NCBI GenBank assembly: GCA_001275005.1
Contig: JWZX01002573.1
Location: forward strand, 1-35,888
DNA: 35,888 nucleotides
Direction: 5' to 3'
Origin: Chrysochromulina tobinii
Lineage: Eukaryota > Haptophyta > Prymnesiales > Chrysochromulinaceae
This document shows, piece after piece, positions 1 to 10,659 of this stretch (position 1 is its first letter; the number at the start of each line of letters is the position of its first letter). The position numbers were made by a program, and so were the translations under genes. Below the pieces are notes generated by a model, which worked only from the letters and a program-made list of their open reading frames with translations, was not told the DNA's origin and made no database searches.

Positions 1-212
1 TCACCGGCGACGTTATAGGAGGAACCAACGCACGGGGGCCACGTACTGAGCGCCAGCTGCAGCGCCGTCGTGGCCGCCTCGAGGTCCGCGCCTTCGCGTT
101 TGAACCACGCCTCCACCAGCGCCCGGTGCTCGCGTAGCTCGAGATCGACACGCGGACCGGTAAGTAAACGCTCTCGACTCTGGCTGGCGGCTTGACGTAA
201 CTCTACGTGCAT
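1..212 (-). CDS. Partial coding exon, unrecognised product, cut by the left edge
   Basis: Read on the minus strand from an ATG at 212-210, the frame stays open to base 1, giving about 70 residues with no stop. From about 155 downward it has the GC3-rich, Glu/Arg/Ala/Leu-rich composition of the window's real genes (VDLELREHRALVEAWFKRE is one stretch). Codons nearer the ATG (GTA, TTA, CGT, CTT) are less typical, so the true exon may start at a splice acceptor inside 150-190 rather than at this ATG. No family is recognised. It could be the N-terminus, or an internal exon, of a gene lying mostly to the left. Confidence 0.35.
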   Translation of the reverse strand, partial: MHVELRQAASQSRERLLTGPRVDLELREHRALVEAWFKREGADLEAATTALQLALSTWPPCVGSSYNVAG

Positions 213-804
213 GCGACCGGGACGTCCCGGAACCGGTTTACCGACTCGCAGCTAAGGCCGTAAAAACTAGAGCGTTTTTGCTTTTTCGGTTACCTAGCAA
301 GTCCGTAAACTAGAGCGTTTTTCGCATGGTTACTTTTTCGCGACAAGCTTGTTACGATCCGAACTCTATCATCCGAAGTCACCACGACACCACCTTTACG
401 ACACGTATGTCGTATCCTGTGAATCGAATGCGAACAGCGCGCCTGATTATATTGCTCGGGACTACTCACTCTCGCTATCACCAAAACAAACCTCATGTTT
501 CCGGGCACGCCCCGGTGGCGTCGGGTGCTCGACACCACGCGCGCGATGCATGCATTTCCCTTTCAGATACCCACTTTTGGGTTGTGTCTTTTTTGTAACC
601 CTTTTGTCCAATATGGTGACCTCTACCCTCGTTATCCCGTTTCTTGCGACCGTTATCGCTTCCCCCCGTACGAAAATCGTACGCCCGGCGCGTCCCCGGA
701 GGGGGGGGGAAACCTCGTGCGTAGGGTCCAGGCTCGATACTAAAAAAATCCCTTGCGCGAGTTGTCAAAGCGACGCGGCCAGCCTCCCGTCGACACTGCA
801 AAGA
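213..804. other. Intergenic, upstream of UAP56
   Basis: No convincing coding sequence. Base composition is less GC-rich than in the genes. It presumably holds the promoter and 5' leader of the helicase gene starting at 805, and possibly the upstream region of the minus-strand exon at 1-212. Overlapping ORFs here have the composition of noncoding sequence. Confidence 0.5.
258..325. repeat. Two-copy direct repeat, about 43 bp apart
   Basis: The string CTAGAGCGTTTTT, flanked by CCGTAAA- on its left and TTGC/TCGC on its right, occurs at about 258-282 and again at about 303-325. The copies differ by two extra A residues and one C. Function unknown; it may be a regulatory or simple duplication. 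Confidence 0.6.
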
Positions 805-2824
805 ATGGCCGAGTTGAACGATGATGATCTGGTCGACTACGAAGAGGTGCCTTCGATGCACATGCACAAACCGAGGAACGAACACACCCACTCTGGAGTT
901 GTAGCGTTCCCCACGTCACTCACGCCGTGTGCCTCACAGGACGAGGCTGCCGAGGAGAGCAAGCCGCAGGACGAAGTCAAAAAGTGAGGATCCTTTCTCG
1001 ACCCATATATGCGTGTGGCTGTCCTCGCGCGAAGCCCCGCATCCCGAAACCCATCTCTGTATCGTGGCATGACGCCACCGCGTCGAATCTTGCATTTAGG
1101 GGAGGAACGTACTCGGGCATTCATGCCTCTGGCTTTCGGTGTGCCTATGCTCGACCTTTAACTTCATGCCATGTCTATCGTGCACGAGTGACGAGGGCCC
1201 ACCCGCTCCCACCACTTTACGCAGCGACTTCCTCCTCAAACCCGAGTTGCTGCGTGCTGTCGTCGATTGTGGCTTCGAGCACCCCTCCGAGGTTCAGTCC
1301 GAGTGCATCCCGCAGGCCATTCTGGGCATGGACGTACTATGCCAGGCCAAGTCGGGCATGGGCAAGACGGCGGTCTTCGTCTTATCGACGCTGCACCAGC
1401 TGGAAGCCAAGGAGGAGGCTGTCGGCGCCCTGGTACGCCCGTGCGTTTGCCATACCACACACGCTCGGAGCGCGCGATCATCGGCGCATTAACGCGCGCG
1501 ACACCGCATGGAGTGCAAGAGTTCCCGGAAAACTCTTTTAAGTTTGGACGCGTCCTCGCGCAGGTACTTTGCCACACGCGTGAGCTCGCCTTCCAAATCT
1601 GCAACGAGTTTGAACGCTTCTCGCGCTACTTGCCTGACATCAAGACCAAGGTCTTTTACGGCGGCGTGCCGGTGGCCGAGCACAAGCGCATCCTCAAGTC
1701 CGAGTGCCCGCACATCATCGTCGGCACCCCGGGCCGGGTGCTTCAGCTCGTCCGCGAAAAGGAGCTTGCGACCAAGGGGATCAGTGCGTGCTCCGCCAAT
1801 GATCCCTGTCTTGCTTTTGCGCCCGAAGATAGATGAGGCGGCGCCACGGGAGGGAGTGCGACGACCCCAGTTAAGCCTGCCTTAAAGTGCTGTCCCCTCT
1901 TCCGCCCCTCGTCTGCCCCTGCCCAGAGCACTTCATCTTGGACGAGTGCGACCAGATGCTGCAAGCGCTGGACATGCGCAGGGACGTGCAGGAGATCTTC
2001 AAGAACACGCCACACGAGAAGCAGGTTAGCTCGGACGCCCACCTTCCGTCGGACTTCAGATGTCTAGTATGAGTCGCTCTTCCCGGCCTGCTTCCCGAAA
2101 TGTGTGCAGGTGATGATGTTTTCCGCGACACTCGCCGAGGAGATGCGCACGGTGTGCAAAAAGTTTATGCAGGACCCCATGGAGATTTACGTCGACGACT
2201 CGAAACTCACTCTGCACGGCCTGCAGCAGCACTATGTCAAGCTCGCAGAGAATGAGAAGAATCGTAAGCTCAACGAGCTGCTCGATGCTCTCGAGTTCAA
2301 TCAAGTGGTTGTGTTCGTCAAGTCGGTGCAGCGTGCAATCCAGGTGTCGATGGACCGCTTGGAACTTGGGCGGATGTCCTGGCGTGTCGCACTCTCACCT
2401 GGACGGGAACGCCCACATGCCGTTCCCCCCCTCCGTATTCCGCGCGCAGCTCGACAAGCTACTGCAAGAGTGCAACTTTCCGTCCGTGGCCATCCATGCT
2501 AACATGAAGCAGGAGGATCGCATCAAGATGTACCAAAGTTTCAAGGATTTCAAGCACCGTATCCTCGTATCGACCGACATCTGGGGGCGCGGCATCGACA
2601 TTGAGCGCGTCAACATCGTCGTCAACTACGACATGCCCGACAGCCCCGACTCGTATCTGCACCGCGTCGGCCGCGCGGGGCGCTTTGGCACCAAAGGGCT
2701 AGCTATCACCTTCGCCTCGTCGGACGAGGACGCCAAGGTGCTCGAGTCCGTGCAGTCACGCTTCGAGGTGTCCATCACGCAGCTGCCTGAGAGCATCGAT
2801 GTGTCGTCGTACATGACGGCCTGA
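805..2824 (+). CDS. UAP56: DEAD-box RNA helicase UAP56/Sub2 (DDX39 family), eight exons
   Basis: Nuclear ATP-dependent RNA helicase needed for spliceosome assembly and TREX-mediated mRNA export. Exons inferred from GT-AG borders and near-continuous similarity to animal UAP56: 805-846, 940-983, 1100-1138, 1225-1432, 1564-1783, 1927-2024, 2110-2343 and 2450-2824. They give 419 residues (human about 428). Motifs in order: acidic N-terminus with LVDYEEDEAAEE across the first junction; Q motif in [14 protein letters not shown]; Walker [45 protein letters not shown]. All catalytic motifs are intact. Every junction restores frame and a family residue (for example [12 protein letters not shown] and GI-K-HFILDEC). 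Introns are 85-143 nt and lack the tandem repeats seen in other genes here. Confidence 0.96.
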
Positions 2825-3748
2825 TGTCTCGTTGTCGGGTTTGGCAATGTCTCGATGTCGCGTTTGGCAATAGGTGATCACCGGAACGTTTCTACGGCTT
2901 TAGCGCCCGCATCATTGAGATCATTGAGAGTACTACGTCGCCACGCCACGGGATGCTGAACAAGTGAGAGTCCTCCCTTGGGACTCCAGTCCTCGGTTGC
3001 TCCGGGAGTACGGTGCGGTGCGGGGCGACTCTGGGGAGCGGGGTGCCGACATGATGGTTGAACTCCGTAGAGGCAGTGACGTTTACCGTCTGTGCGCGGG
3101 TCTGGGGCGCGCCCGTAGGCGTAACGCCCACGCGGTAAACCAACAGTTTGTGGTCGAATTCTATAATTTTGATCTATTGAAGCGCACGCGGAGCGTCCGC
3201 GATGCCGAGCGCCGCACCGAGCGCCGTACGGAGCGCATGCCACGATATCGTGGCCCCCCCGTCAATTCTCAATATCGCACAAACCGACGAGTGGTCACGG
3301 CATTGTACGAAAAGGATTTTAGTTCCCGCTGTTTCGCCCCTCTCCGCCCCTCGGCGCCCCTCGCCCTCGCCCCTCGTTTTCGGTTTGAGCGTTCCTCACC
3401 GGCTGTCGTCGTGCTGCCACCGCGCGCCCAGATCTCGATAAAATAGACACGTAGTCGAGCCGCTGCTCATAGAAGATGTGTTCGTATGTTGCACCCGCTT
3501 CCTAAGAATGTATATTCATTGTGTCTCGTCTCGACATTGCCATTGGCTATCACCACTCACCCACCAAGATGGTTGCTGCGAGGGGGAGCCTACGAAAAAG
3601 ATGGTTGTGAGGTTCGTCTTTGTGATCCGTGTAAAATACAAAACCCTACAATGTATCAGCATGTGTGCGTGTTAACGTTCACACTCCTTCAAGTTTTCCC
3701 ACGAGGGGTGCGCGGCGGGGTGGGTCCAGGATTCCAGTCGCGACGAAG
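2825..3748. other. Intergenic; contains a 23-bp tandem duplication just after the UAP56 stop
   Basis: No supported gene. Starting at the base after the helicase stop, a 23-bp unit (TGTCTCG-TGTCG-GTTTGGCAA) occurs twice head to tail at 2825-2847 and 2848-2870 with two mismatches. The rest should hold the 3' UTR of UAP56 and the promoter of the transporter. The ORF at 2964-3446 has no recognisable motif and its composition changes midway. Confidence 0.5.
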
Positions 3749-4951
3749 ATGCGCCCCGATGAAGCGAGGCTGCTCCAGCTGCGGGAGCGCTACGGCGAAG
3801 ACAGCAAGACCAGTTTGCCGAGCCATAAATCGGCAGTGCCGCTGTGGATGATCATGGCCACATACGTTGGCACCGCCCTGATGCAGCCCACGTTCACCGA
3901 CCGGATTCGATATTCTGGCGGCGCGGGACACATTGGTTGGCCACCCACGGTGCTCAACCAGCTTGCAAACGTCTTGTCCATGACCTTTGTGGGGCTGTTC
4001 GTCTGTGGTCGCTTACTCTCCACATTCTTCGGCGGCAGCACCACAGAGGGCGCCATGTCAGCCATGCTCATGACGGCTTTTATCGACTTAATCTCGGGAG
4101 TTTTGGTCACGACGGGGTTGCTCAGCGAGTAGCACCGGGCTCGAACCTCCTACGCCCCTCCCCCTTCCCGTGGCCACTGTTTCTCACCAGCCCATCCCTC
4201 GAGTCCGCCTTGAGCAGTCCTGGGCAGCGGGCTGTTCGTGGTCATCTACAGCTCGACTACCGTCTGGACGGCGCTTTGGGCCTCTTGGAACGGCGAGCGC
4301 CTGTCGGCAGGTCGCTGGCTCGGCGTGCTCCTCATCTTTCTGGGCATGCTCCTCAACACAGGCGGGAGCTTTGCCCAGGTCAAGGGAGACGCCACGGCCA
4401 CTTCCACGATGATTGTGGGCGTCATCGCCTGCCTGTGCGGGACGATTCTGCATGCGGCCATGTTTGTGTACTCGGAGGTGGCCATTAAGCGCGTGGGCAT
4501 CGAGCCGCTCGTGCTGAGCGCCAGCATGGGCATTGTGGAGACGAGCTGTCTCGCCGCGTGGAACTTGGGCCTTCTCGCGACCGAGGGTCCCGAGCTCTAC
4601 GTCGACCCGAGGCACACAGGGGATGTGGACGGGACGTACATCCTCACGCTCTACGGCGGGCTCATTCTCGTGAACGCGGCGCACGCTTGGTCTTTCTTCA
4701 ACATGCTCGACCAGGTGGGCGCCGTCTCGTCTGCCGTTATGAAGGGCGCGCAGGTCGTGCTTGTCTTCGCCAGCTCTGTGGTCTTCTTTTGCCAATTCCA
4801 AGCGTCGCAGTGCTTCTCGTGGTCAAAGGCGATCGCCGTGGCCGTCGTCGTCGCTGGCCTCCTCATCTACGCATACAGCACCTCGCAGGACAAAGCTTCG
4901 CCGCCCAAGCCACCTGCCGCGACGAAGCTACCGAAGCCGGAGCTGGTGTGA
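3749..4951 (+). CDS. Ten-helix drug/metabolite or nucleotide-sugar transporter (SLC35-like), two exons
   Basis: Predicted endomembrane or plastid-envelope carrier of the drug/metabolite transporter superfamily; substrate not predictable. Exon 1 is 3749-4128 and exon 2 is 4228-4951, with a 99-nt pyrimidine-rich intron (GTAGCA...GGGCAG) that restores frame as TGLLS-D-GLFVVIYSS. The joined product is 367 residues with about ten hydrophobic helices, including PLWMIMATYVGTALMQ, WLGVLLIFLGMLLNTGG and AIAVAVVVAGLLIYAYS. The family-like VIYSSTTVWTALWA segment lies in helix 4 and a second-repeat-like segment, VSSAVMKGAQVVLVFAS, lies near the end. The short charged N-terminus and Pro/Lys tail would face the cytosol. 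The ATG at 3749 is the first that gives a full first helix; a further 5' exon cannot be excluded. Confidence 0.75.
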
Positions 4952-5315
4952 AGCACCGCCGATTGGTGGTGTGAACTGGACTTCGGTGTTTGTCGCGTTG
5001 GTGGTACGCATTCATCCATTGTCAAGGTGACTACAATCGATGTATCCTACACGACAGCGTAGGTGAGTCGCACTTTGAGTCGCCGAAGCGTGCGCACTTC
5101 GAGAGGTGGTGTGTAACCGGGCAGTCTGTGTGAGAACGTCCTCGTGCTTTGTGAACGAATGAGAGAGCGGTCTGCGAGTTCTTGTGTAGGGTTCTCGTGA
5201 AGTACTTGACATCGAACGGCGGGCTAAGGTGCTTTCTCGATTCACATGAATGAAAAAGTAATGGAGCAGTTCGCCCCGACCGAAACGGGCGGAGCGGTAC
5301 GCCGTCCCGCATCAT
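4952..5315. other. Intergenic between transporter and coiled-coil gene
   Basis: No gene seen. An in-frame ATG at 5250 is followed at once by a TAA, which supports the start of the downstream gene at 5316. Confidence 0.5.
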
Positions 5316-7490
5316 ATGGGCGACGAGCAGCACAACAAGTTCGTACTCAAGGAGCGCGAGAAGCTGCAGGCGCGCGAGAAGGCGCTCGAGAAGCGCGAGG
5401 CTGAGGCGGCGGCGGCATTCGAGTCCAACGCTCAGCTCCAGGCGGAGCTCAAGGCCAAGGCGGGCCAGCTCGAGCAGGCTGCAGTGCAGCTGCGCAAGCG
5501 CGACGAAGAGCGCGACGCACTGCGTCGCGAGAATGACGCCGCGCGGCGCGAGCTTGCAGCCGCGCAGGCCGAGGCGGCCAAGGCCAAGCAGGCTGCCGGC
5601 TCGGGCGCAGTCGCCAAGGCGGAGGCGGCGGCGGCGGCGCACCGTCTAGAGGGGGCACAGTACGAGAACTCACGGCTGCGAACGGAGGCGACGACGGCGA
5701 AGCATGATGCCGCCTCGGCGCGCAAGACGCTCGAGGAGTCGATCGAACGTCTTCGCGACACGGTGGCGGCACTGGCAGAGCAAGAGGCGGTGCTCCTCGC
5801 TCTGCAGCGGAATGCCAAGCAAGACGAGCAAGCGCTCGCGCAGGCGCGGGCGGAGCTGGCGGCGCAGCGCGCCCAGATGGAGCAGACGGCCTCCTCCGCC
5901 GAGTCGCTCCGCCACGTCGTCCAGCTCGCCCTGGCCAGGCTGATCCGTTTACTCCAGCAGCTACGGCAGCAGCGCGACGCGCTGGTGCAGACGCAGACCG
6001 ATCTGAGGCAGCTCGAGGAGCTGCGCTGCGCGGACGCGGATCGGATGGCGGAGCTGAGATTGCAGCTCGAGGACGAGCAGCGGAGGCGCGCCGCGGCGGC
6101 GCAGGAATCGTCCGCGCTCGAGGCGGCGCTCCAAAAGGAGATTGCGAAGCTCGCGGCGGCGAACGAGGTGAAGCGCGAGGTCATCGAGCGGCTGACCAAG
6201 ACGGCGCTCGAAGGCGAGCGCCACGTGGCCGAGACGCAGAGCCAGCTCGAGCAGTCGCAGAGCCAGCTCGAAGCTATGCAGGCCCAGTGCGGCGGCATGC
6301 GAGAGCAGCTCGTGGATCAGGCGACTCAGCTGGCGCGCGATGAGGAGCGCATCGCGCAGCTCGAAGCGGCGCTCGTCGAGCGCATGCGATGGATTGAATC
6401 GCTCGAGACGACGCAGACGATGCACCGCAAACGGATCGCGGAGCTCTATGAGCATCTACGTCTCTTCCTCTCGCTGAGCGGCGCCGAATGGCGAGCCGGC
6501 GTGGGCGCCGGCGTGGGCGGCGACGGCATGATGGAGGTGGCGGAGAGCTCTGCGGCGGCCGCCGCGAACGAGCTCGAGATCACGCTGATGCAGGCGGAGC
6601 TCGCAGGGCTGGGCGAGCGCGTCAAGGTCCTGTCAAGGACCCCTGATGACGACCTCTGAGGATGACCTCTGAGGATGACCTCTGATGATGACCTCTGATG
6701 ATGACCTCTGATGATGACCTCTGATTGGCTCCCGCATCAGGTCCTGACCAACGAGCGACAAGCTCTCCTCTCCAAGGTGCCGCCTTATGACCTGACCATC
6801 GAAGCGCCCGCGGCCTTCGCTCCGGGCGGCAGCGGCGGAGTGGGCGGGGGCGGCGGCGATGGCGGTGGCGGCGGGTGTTGCGGCGACGAGACCGCGATGA
6901 CGACCGGCGGCGAGCACGAGGGCAAAAGGAGTCCGAAGGTCAGGACGAAGGACGCTAAGCGCGCGGAGAAGGCACGTGCGGATGCGGATCAGGAGATCGA
7001 GAGCTTACGAGCCCGGGCCGTCCAGGCGGAGGCCCACGTGGCCGAGCTACAGCGGCAGCTACGCGCCAAGGCGAGCCGGCTACGCCAGCTCGGAGGTGGA
7101 GCTCATGCCGGAGGTGTCGCAGGCGAGGCGCCGTCGCTCAAGATAGCAGCCCCGTCGGCGGGGCGCGCGGGCGGCGGCGCGGGCGGCGATCGGGCAAGCG
7201 ATGCGGCAGGGGGCAGCGGCGGAGGCACAGCGGAGGAGGGGCGCGCTGTCGTGGGGCTGCAGCGCGAGCTCGAGGCGAAGAATGCCGAGATCGCCGAGAT
7301 GAAGACGCAACTCGCCGTGCTCAAGGATATGGTGCGCGCGCGCCAAGCGGACGCACGCACCATGGAGATGCAGAATGCGCGGCTGCGGCGCAAGGTGCAA
7401 GGAGGTGGAGGTGGAGGTGGAGGCAGCGGTGGTGGTCCCAACTCGCCTGCCCGGCCAACCAACGTCATGGAACAGCTGCCGAGCGAATGA
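5316..7490 (+). CDS. Long coiled-coil protein with a Gly-rich C-terminal half, two exons
   Basis: Family not recognised. Exon 1 is 5316-6626 (437 codons) and exon 2 is 6741-7490. The 114-nt intron joins phase 0 as GERVK-VLTNERQ, giving about 686 residues. Residues 5-430 are an almost unbroken Glu/Gln/Arg/Ala/Leu heptad coiled coil (LKEREKLQAREKALEKREAE at the start), with no Walker motif, so not an SMC ATPase. Exon 2 opens with VLTNERQALLSKVPPYDL, then a Gly-rich linker, another coiled coil (about 7000-7090 and 7255-7400), a GGGGGGGG tract, and ends MEQLPSE. It could be a centrosomal, basal-body or Golgi scaffold; nothing decides between these. Without splicing the frame would end at 6659 inside the repeat array. 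Confidence 0.7.
6627..6740 (+). repeat. Intron made of 13-bp tandem repeats (GATGACCTCTGAT)
   Basis: Intron of the 5316-7490 gene, GT at 6627 and AG at 6739-6740. Five head-to-tail 13-mers, GATGACCTCTGA followed by G or T, fill 6661-6725, with degenerate copies on both sides. The 3' end reads CCCGCATCAG. The first six intron bases, GTCCTG, are identical to the first six bases of exon 2. The repeat theme recurs in introns of the genes at 12828-15459 and 24174-26369. Confidence 0.8.
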
Positions 7491-7859
7491 GTATCGTGCG
7501 CACTGTGGCCGTCCCGTGTTGCGCAGGCGAACCACACGATGACACGAACACTCGCGACTGAGTGCCCGACTCGGCGGTGCAGCCGCTGCGCGCGATACGC
7601 GATAGAGAGATCGCTGACGATGAGATGCTGATCTTCGACGCAACATGATGATTGCATGAAGCGATGAACGATGTATGTTGTATCAAGCGGGTGGAAGGGA
7701 GCGAAATTCGCAAAATCTATTGTTCAGTGGACACTGCTTTTTGAAAGCACACCGCGGGACATACACGCCGCAGCCTCGGGCGAGACCCGCCGGTGTCCCG
7801 CTGGTGCCTGGTCTCCCTGGTCGGGTCGGAATCGAGATGAGCCGCGACAAGCGCAGGGC
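7491..7859. other. Convergent intergenic region
   Basis: Lies between the 3' ends of the coiled-coil gene (+) and the signal peptidase gene (-). No gene, hairpin terminator or repeat is evident. It should contain both polyadenylation regions. Confidence 0.5.
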
Positions 7860-8843
7860 TCAGGAGGCCTCCTGCCCCAGGCACGAGGCCTGCCCAATGC
7901 ACGACTTGGCCTCCTCCACCGGCCCCAGGTGCGAAGGTGGCCAGTAGACCACGGTGGCGTGCCCGATGATGTTCTTCATCGGCAAGAAGCCCCAGTAATG
8001 CGAGTCGAAGGAGTGGTTGCGGTTGTCGCCGAGTACGAAGACGGAGCCCGCGGGCACGGTCAGGGTGTCCAGGTCGTACTCCGCCAGCTCGTTCGTGTAC
8101 GGCTCGTTGAGCGTGTTGCCGTTGAGAATCAGCCTCCCGCCGCGCACCGCGACAGTGTCCCCGGGCACGGCGACCACGCGCTTGATGACGGCCTCGCCGT
8201 CGGGTTTACGAGCCGTCAGGTCCCAGAAGAGGGGCGGCGGGTCGAACACCACCACCTCGCCGCGCAGCGGCTGCCGGTACCATTTGGTCACCTTCTCGAC
8301 GGCGAGCTGGTCGTTCACGTCAAACGTGGGGTACATGCTGAGCGACGGGATGTAGCGCGGCTCGACGATCAGGAAGCGGATCGCGAGGAAGAAGGCAAAG
8401 GTCGGGATGAACTCGCGCGCGAAGTCAAAGGTCTCGCCCTCGCCACGCCGCAGCAGCGCCCACTCGTTCGCGAGCGACTGCGCCAACGTGCGCTGCTCCA
8501 CGATGTCTCCCTCTGGCGGCTGGAGCGGCGCCGGCGGCGGCGCGGCTGGGCTGACGCCTTCCGCCACGCCAAACTTGCGCAGAATCTGGTCGATGCGATT
8601 CGACGAGCCTCCGCTGCTGCTGCTGCCGCCGCCGCCGCTGCCGCCGCTGCTGCCGGTGCTGCTGCTGCCCCTCTCCTCGGTGAGGGTGAGGAGCGCCGAG
8701 CGCCTTCGCTGCAGCTGCTGCGGCTGAGAAGGCGCGCCGCATGATAGCAGGCTGCTGCGTGCGAGTCGTGTCGTACCGGCGAGCGACGACACCAGGGCCA
8801 ACGAGGGCAACAGGAGGCACAGCATTAGGGTCATGAGGTCCAC
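7860..8843 (-). CDS. Type I signal peptidase, plastid/thylakoid type
   Basis: Membrane-bound serine protease (S26) that cleaves targeting peptides; in plastids it matures thylakoid-lumen and envelope proteins. Single exon, 327 residues. A hydrophobic signal-peptide-like start (LMTLMLCLLLPSLALVSS, residues 3-20) is followed by a basic Ser-rich stretch, as expected of a bipartite leader for a complex plastid. A Ser/Gly linker occupies residues 60-82. The membrane anchor is about residues 146-161. Box B is IPSLSMYPTF with nucleophile Ser169. Box D is EAVIKRVVAVPGD with general-base Lys221. Box E is LGDNRNHSFDSHYWG at residues 271-285. All catalytic boxes are intact. Plastid location is inferred from the leader and from the thylakoid-peptidase-like boxes. 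Confidence 0.93.
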   Translation of the reverse strand: MDLMTLMLCLLLPSLALVSSLAGTTRLARSSLLSCGAPSQPQQLQRRRSALLTLTEERGSSSTGSSGGSGGGGSSSSGGSSNRIDQILRKFGVAEGVSPAAPPPAPLQPPEGDIVEQRTLAQSLANEWALLRRGEGETFDFAREFIPTFAFFLAIRFLIVEPRYIPSLSMYPTFDVNDQLAVEKVTKWYRQPLRGEVVVFDPPPLFWDLTARKPDGEAVIKRVVAVPGDTVAVRGGRLILNGNTLNEPYTNELAEYDLDTLTVPAGSVFVLGDNRNHSFDSHYWGFLPMKNIIGHATVVYWPPSHLGPVEEAKSCIGQASCLGQEAS

Positions 8844-9169
8844 GAGCTCTCACCCCGCGGTGATGAAGGACTATTATAAATAGTGCGGATTTCTCCCCCG
8901 CGATTTGATGCATGGTCACCACGGGAAGCCCCATGTTTTGATCTCGCTACTTCTCGCCGAACTTGAAGGAAACGCAGTTACGCGCTGAGTGCAGTTCTGA
9001 GGACTTGATTGCTCATTAGGTGCGCAGCGAAGCCCATGGGCAACGCGGTCTGCCTAGGTCGCGGCTTTTAGTGCCGCCTCCCTAGGGAATAGGGCGGGCG
9101 AAGCGCGCCTGAGCCAGGCGTGTGCCTGTAGGAGGGAGCGACCGCCCCAGCCGGCATCCAGAAAGTGCG
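8844..9169. promoter_or_regulatory. Divergent intergenic region, signal peptidase (-) / RRM protein (+)
   Basis: About 326 bp between two divergent start codons, so it should contain both promoters. AT-richer near 8870-8890 (TATTATAAATAG), which could serve as a TATA-like element for the minus-strand gene. This is inference; no known factor site is recognised. Confidence 0.4.
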
Positions 9170-10620
9170 ATGCTGGCGACTAGCTCACTCGCCGATGATG
9201 CCGCTTTCACGCTGGTCAGCGGCAGCGCAGGCAGGAAGGTGGATGCGACAGAGATGGGCAAGGTCTTCGTCGGTGGCCTGTCACGCGAGACAACGACCGA
9301 TGGCCTGCGCCTGTACTTTGAGCGCTTCGGAGAAATATGCGACTGCGTCGTCATGAAGGATCGCTCAACGGGTGCCCCCCGTGGCTTTGGCTTCGTCACT
9401 TACACTTCGCAAACAGTGGCCGACCGCGTGGTGCACCACCGGCATGTCATCGACGGCAAGGAGGTAGAGGCGAAGCCGGCGGTGCCTCGCGAATCGGAGA
9501 CGCTCGCCACGCAGCGGTCCGTCCTGCCGCCGCCGCTGCAGCCCGGCATGGGGCGTACAATGCCCGGCTTCGCGCCGCCGAACCTCGCGTCGCAAAACGG
9601 TGGGGCGCAGGGGACGACACCATCGTTTGGTGGCGGCCAGGGCAGCTTCGGCGCGCCGCCACAGCGCACCGGCGCGCCCCCGAACGGCGGCGGCGGCGGC
9701 TTGCTAGGCGGTTCGGGTGGCGGGCGCGGTGGGGGGCGCGGCAGCGGCGCCATGCACGGCTCGTCTCAGTTCGGCGGCTCGGGTGGCGGCGCCAATGCTG
9801 AGTTCCCGACGAACAAGATCTTCGTGGGCGGCCTCTCGCACGACACGAGCGAGAACGACTTCGTCGGCTACTTTTCGCTCTTCGGGCCTGTCATCGACTG
9901 CGTCATCATGTGCGACCCGCACACGCGCAAGCCACGTGGCTTTGGCTTCATCACCTTTGACAACACGGCGGCTGTGGATCGTGCGTGCGTCAACAAGTTC
10001 CACGAGCTCAACGGCAAGTTTGTCGAGGTCAAGCGCGCCATCCCACAGGAGCGCATGAACGAGGCTGAGGGTGTCGGCGACGGCATGAGCCTGAGCGGCT
10101 TCGCAGTGGGAAAGGGGAGCGGCGGCCGCGGCCGTGGCGGACCGATGGGCGGATTCCCAAGCGGTGGCGGGGTGCCGATGGGCGCCTCGCCGACGGGTGC
10201 GGCCTTCTCCAACGGCGGGCGTGGCGGCGGCTTGCGCGCCGTCGACTACTCGCAGAGTGGCCTCGACGCAGCTCTCTCAACGGCCAATTCGGTCCTCGCC
10301 TCCCTGGCGGAGCCTCCTCAGGACGTGCCTCACCGTTCCGAGACACAGGTACCCTCGAGCCTCCTCTCGGCCTTCTCGAACCCGAGCAACTTCTCGTCGG
10401 CCACCGAGTCCCTTCGCAGCGGCTCGCGGGCTGGCTACGGCGCCATCGAGCAGGCCTTCGCGGGCGCCGACGATCCGAGCACGCAACGGCCCTCGGTGGC
10501 GGCGGGAGTGGGCGGCGCCGCCCAACACGGCGTCCTTTCGGGGGTCGCGCAGGAGCAGATGAGCGCGCTGCAAGCCGACCAGCAGCGCCAGCTGGATCAG
10601 TACCAGATGCAGCAGCAGCT

Positions 10621-10659
<39 letters not shown>

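Noticed and set aside
1-160. Resemblance of the left-edge exon to a bacterial GntR-type helical domain (LREHRALVEAW)
   Set aside because: Only a short amphipathic helix is alike; too little sequence, and no DNA-binding part is seen.
5432-6298. Minus-strand Ser/Ala/Cys-rich ORF over the coiled-coil gene
   Set aside because: Composition is that of the reverse complement of Glu/Arg/Ala codons; no motif.
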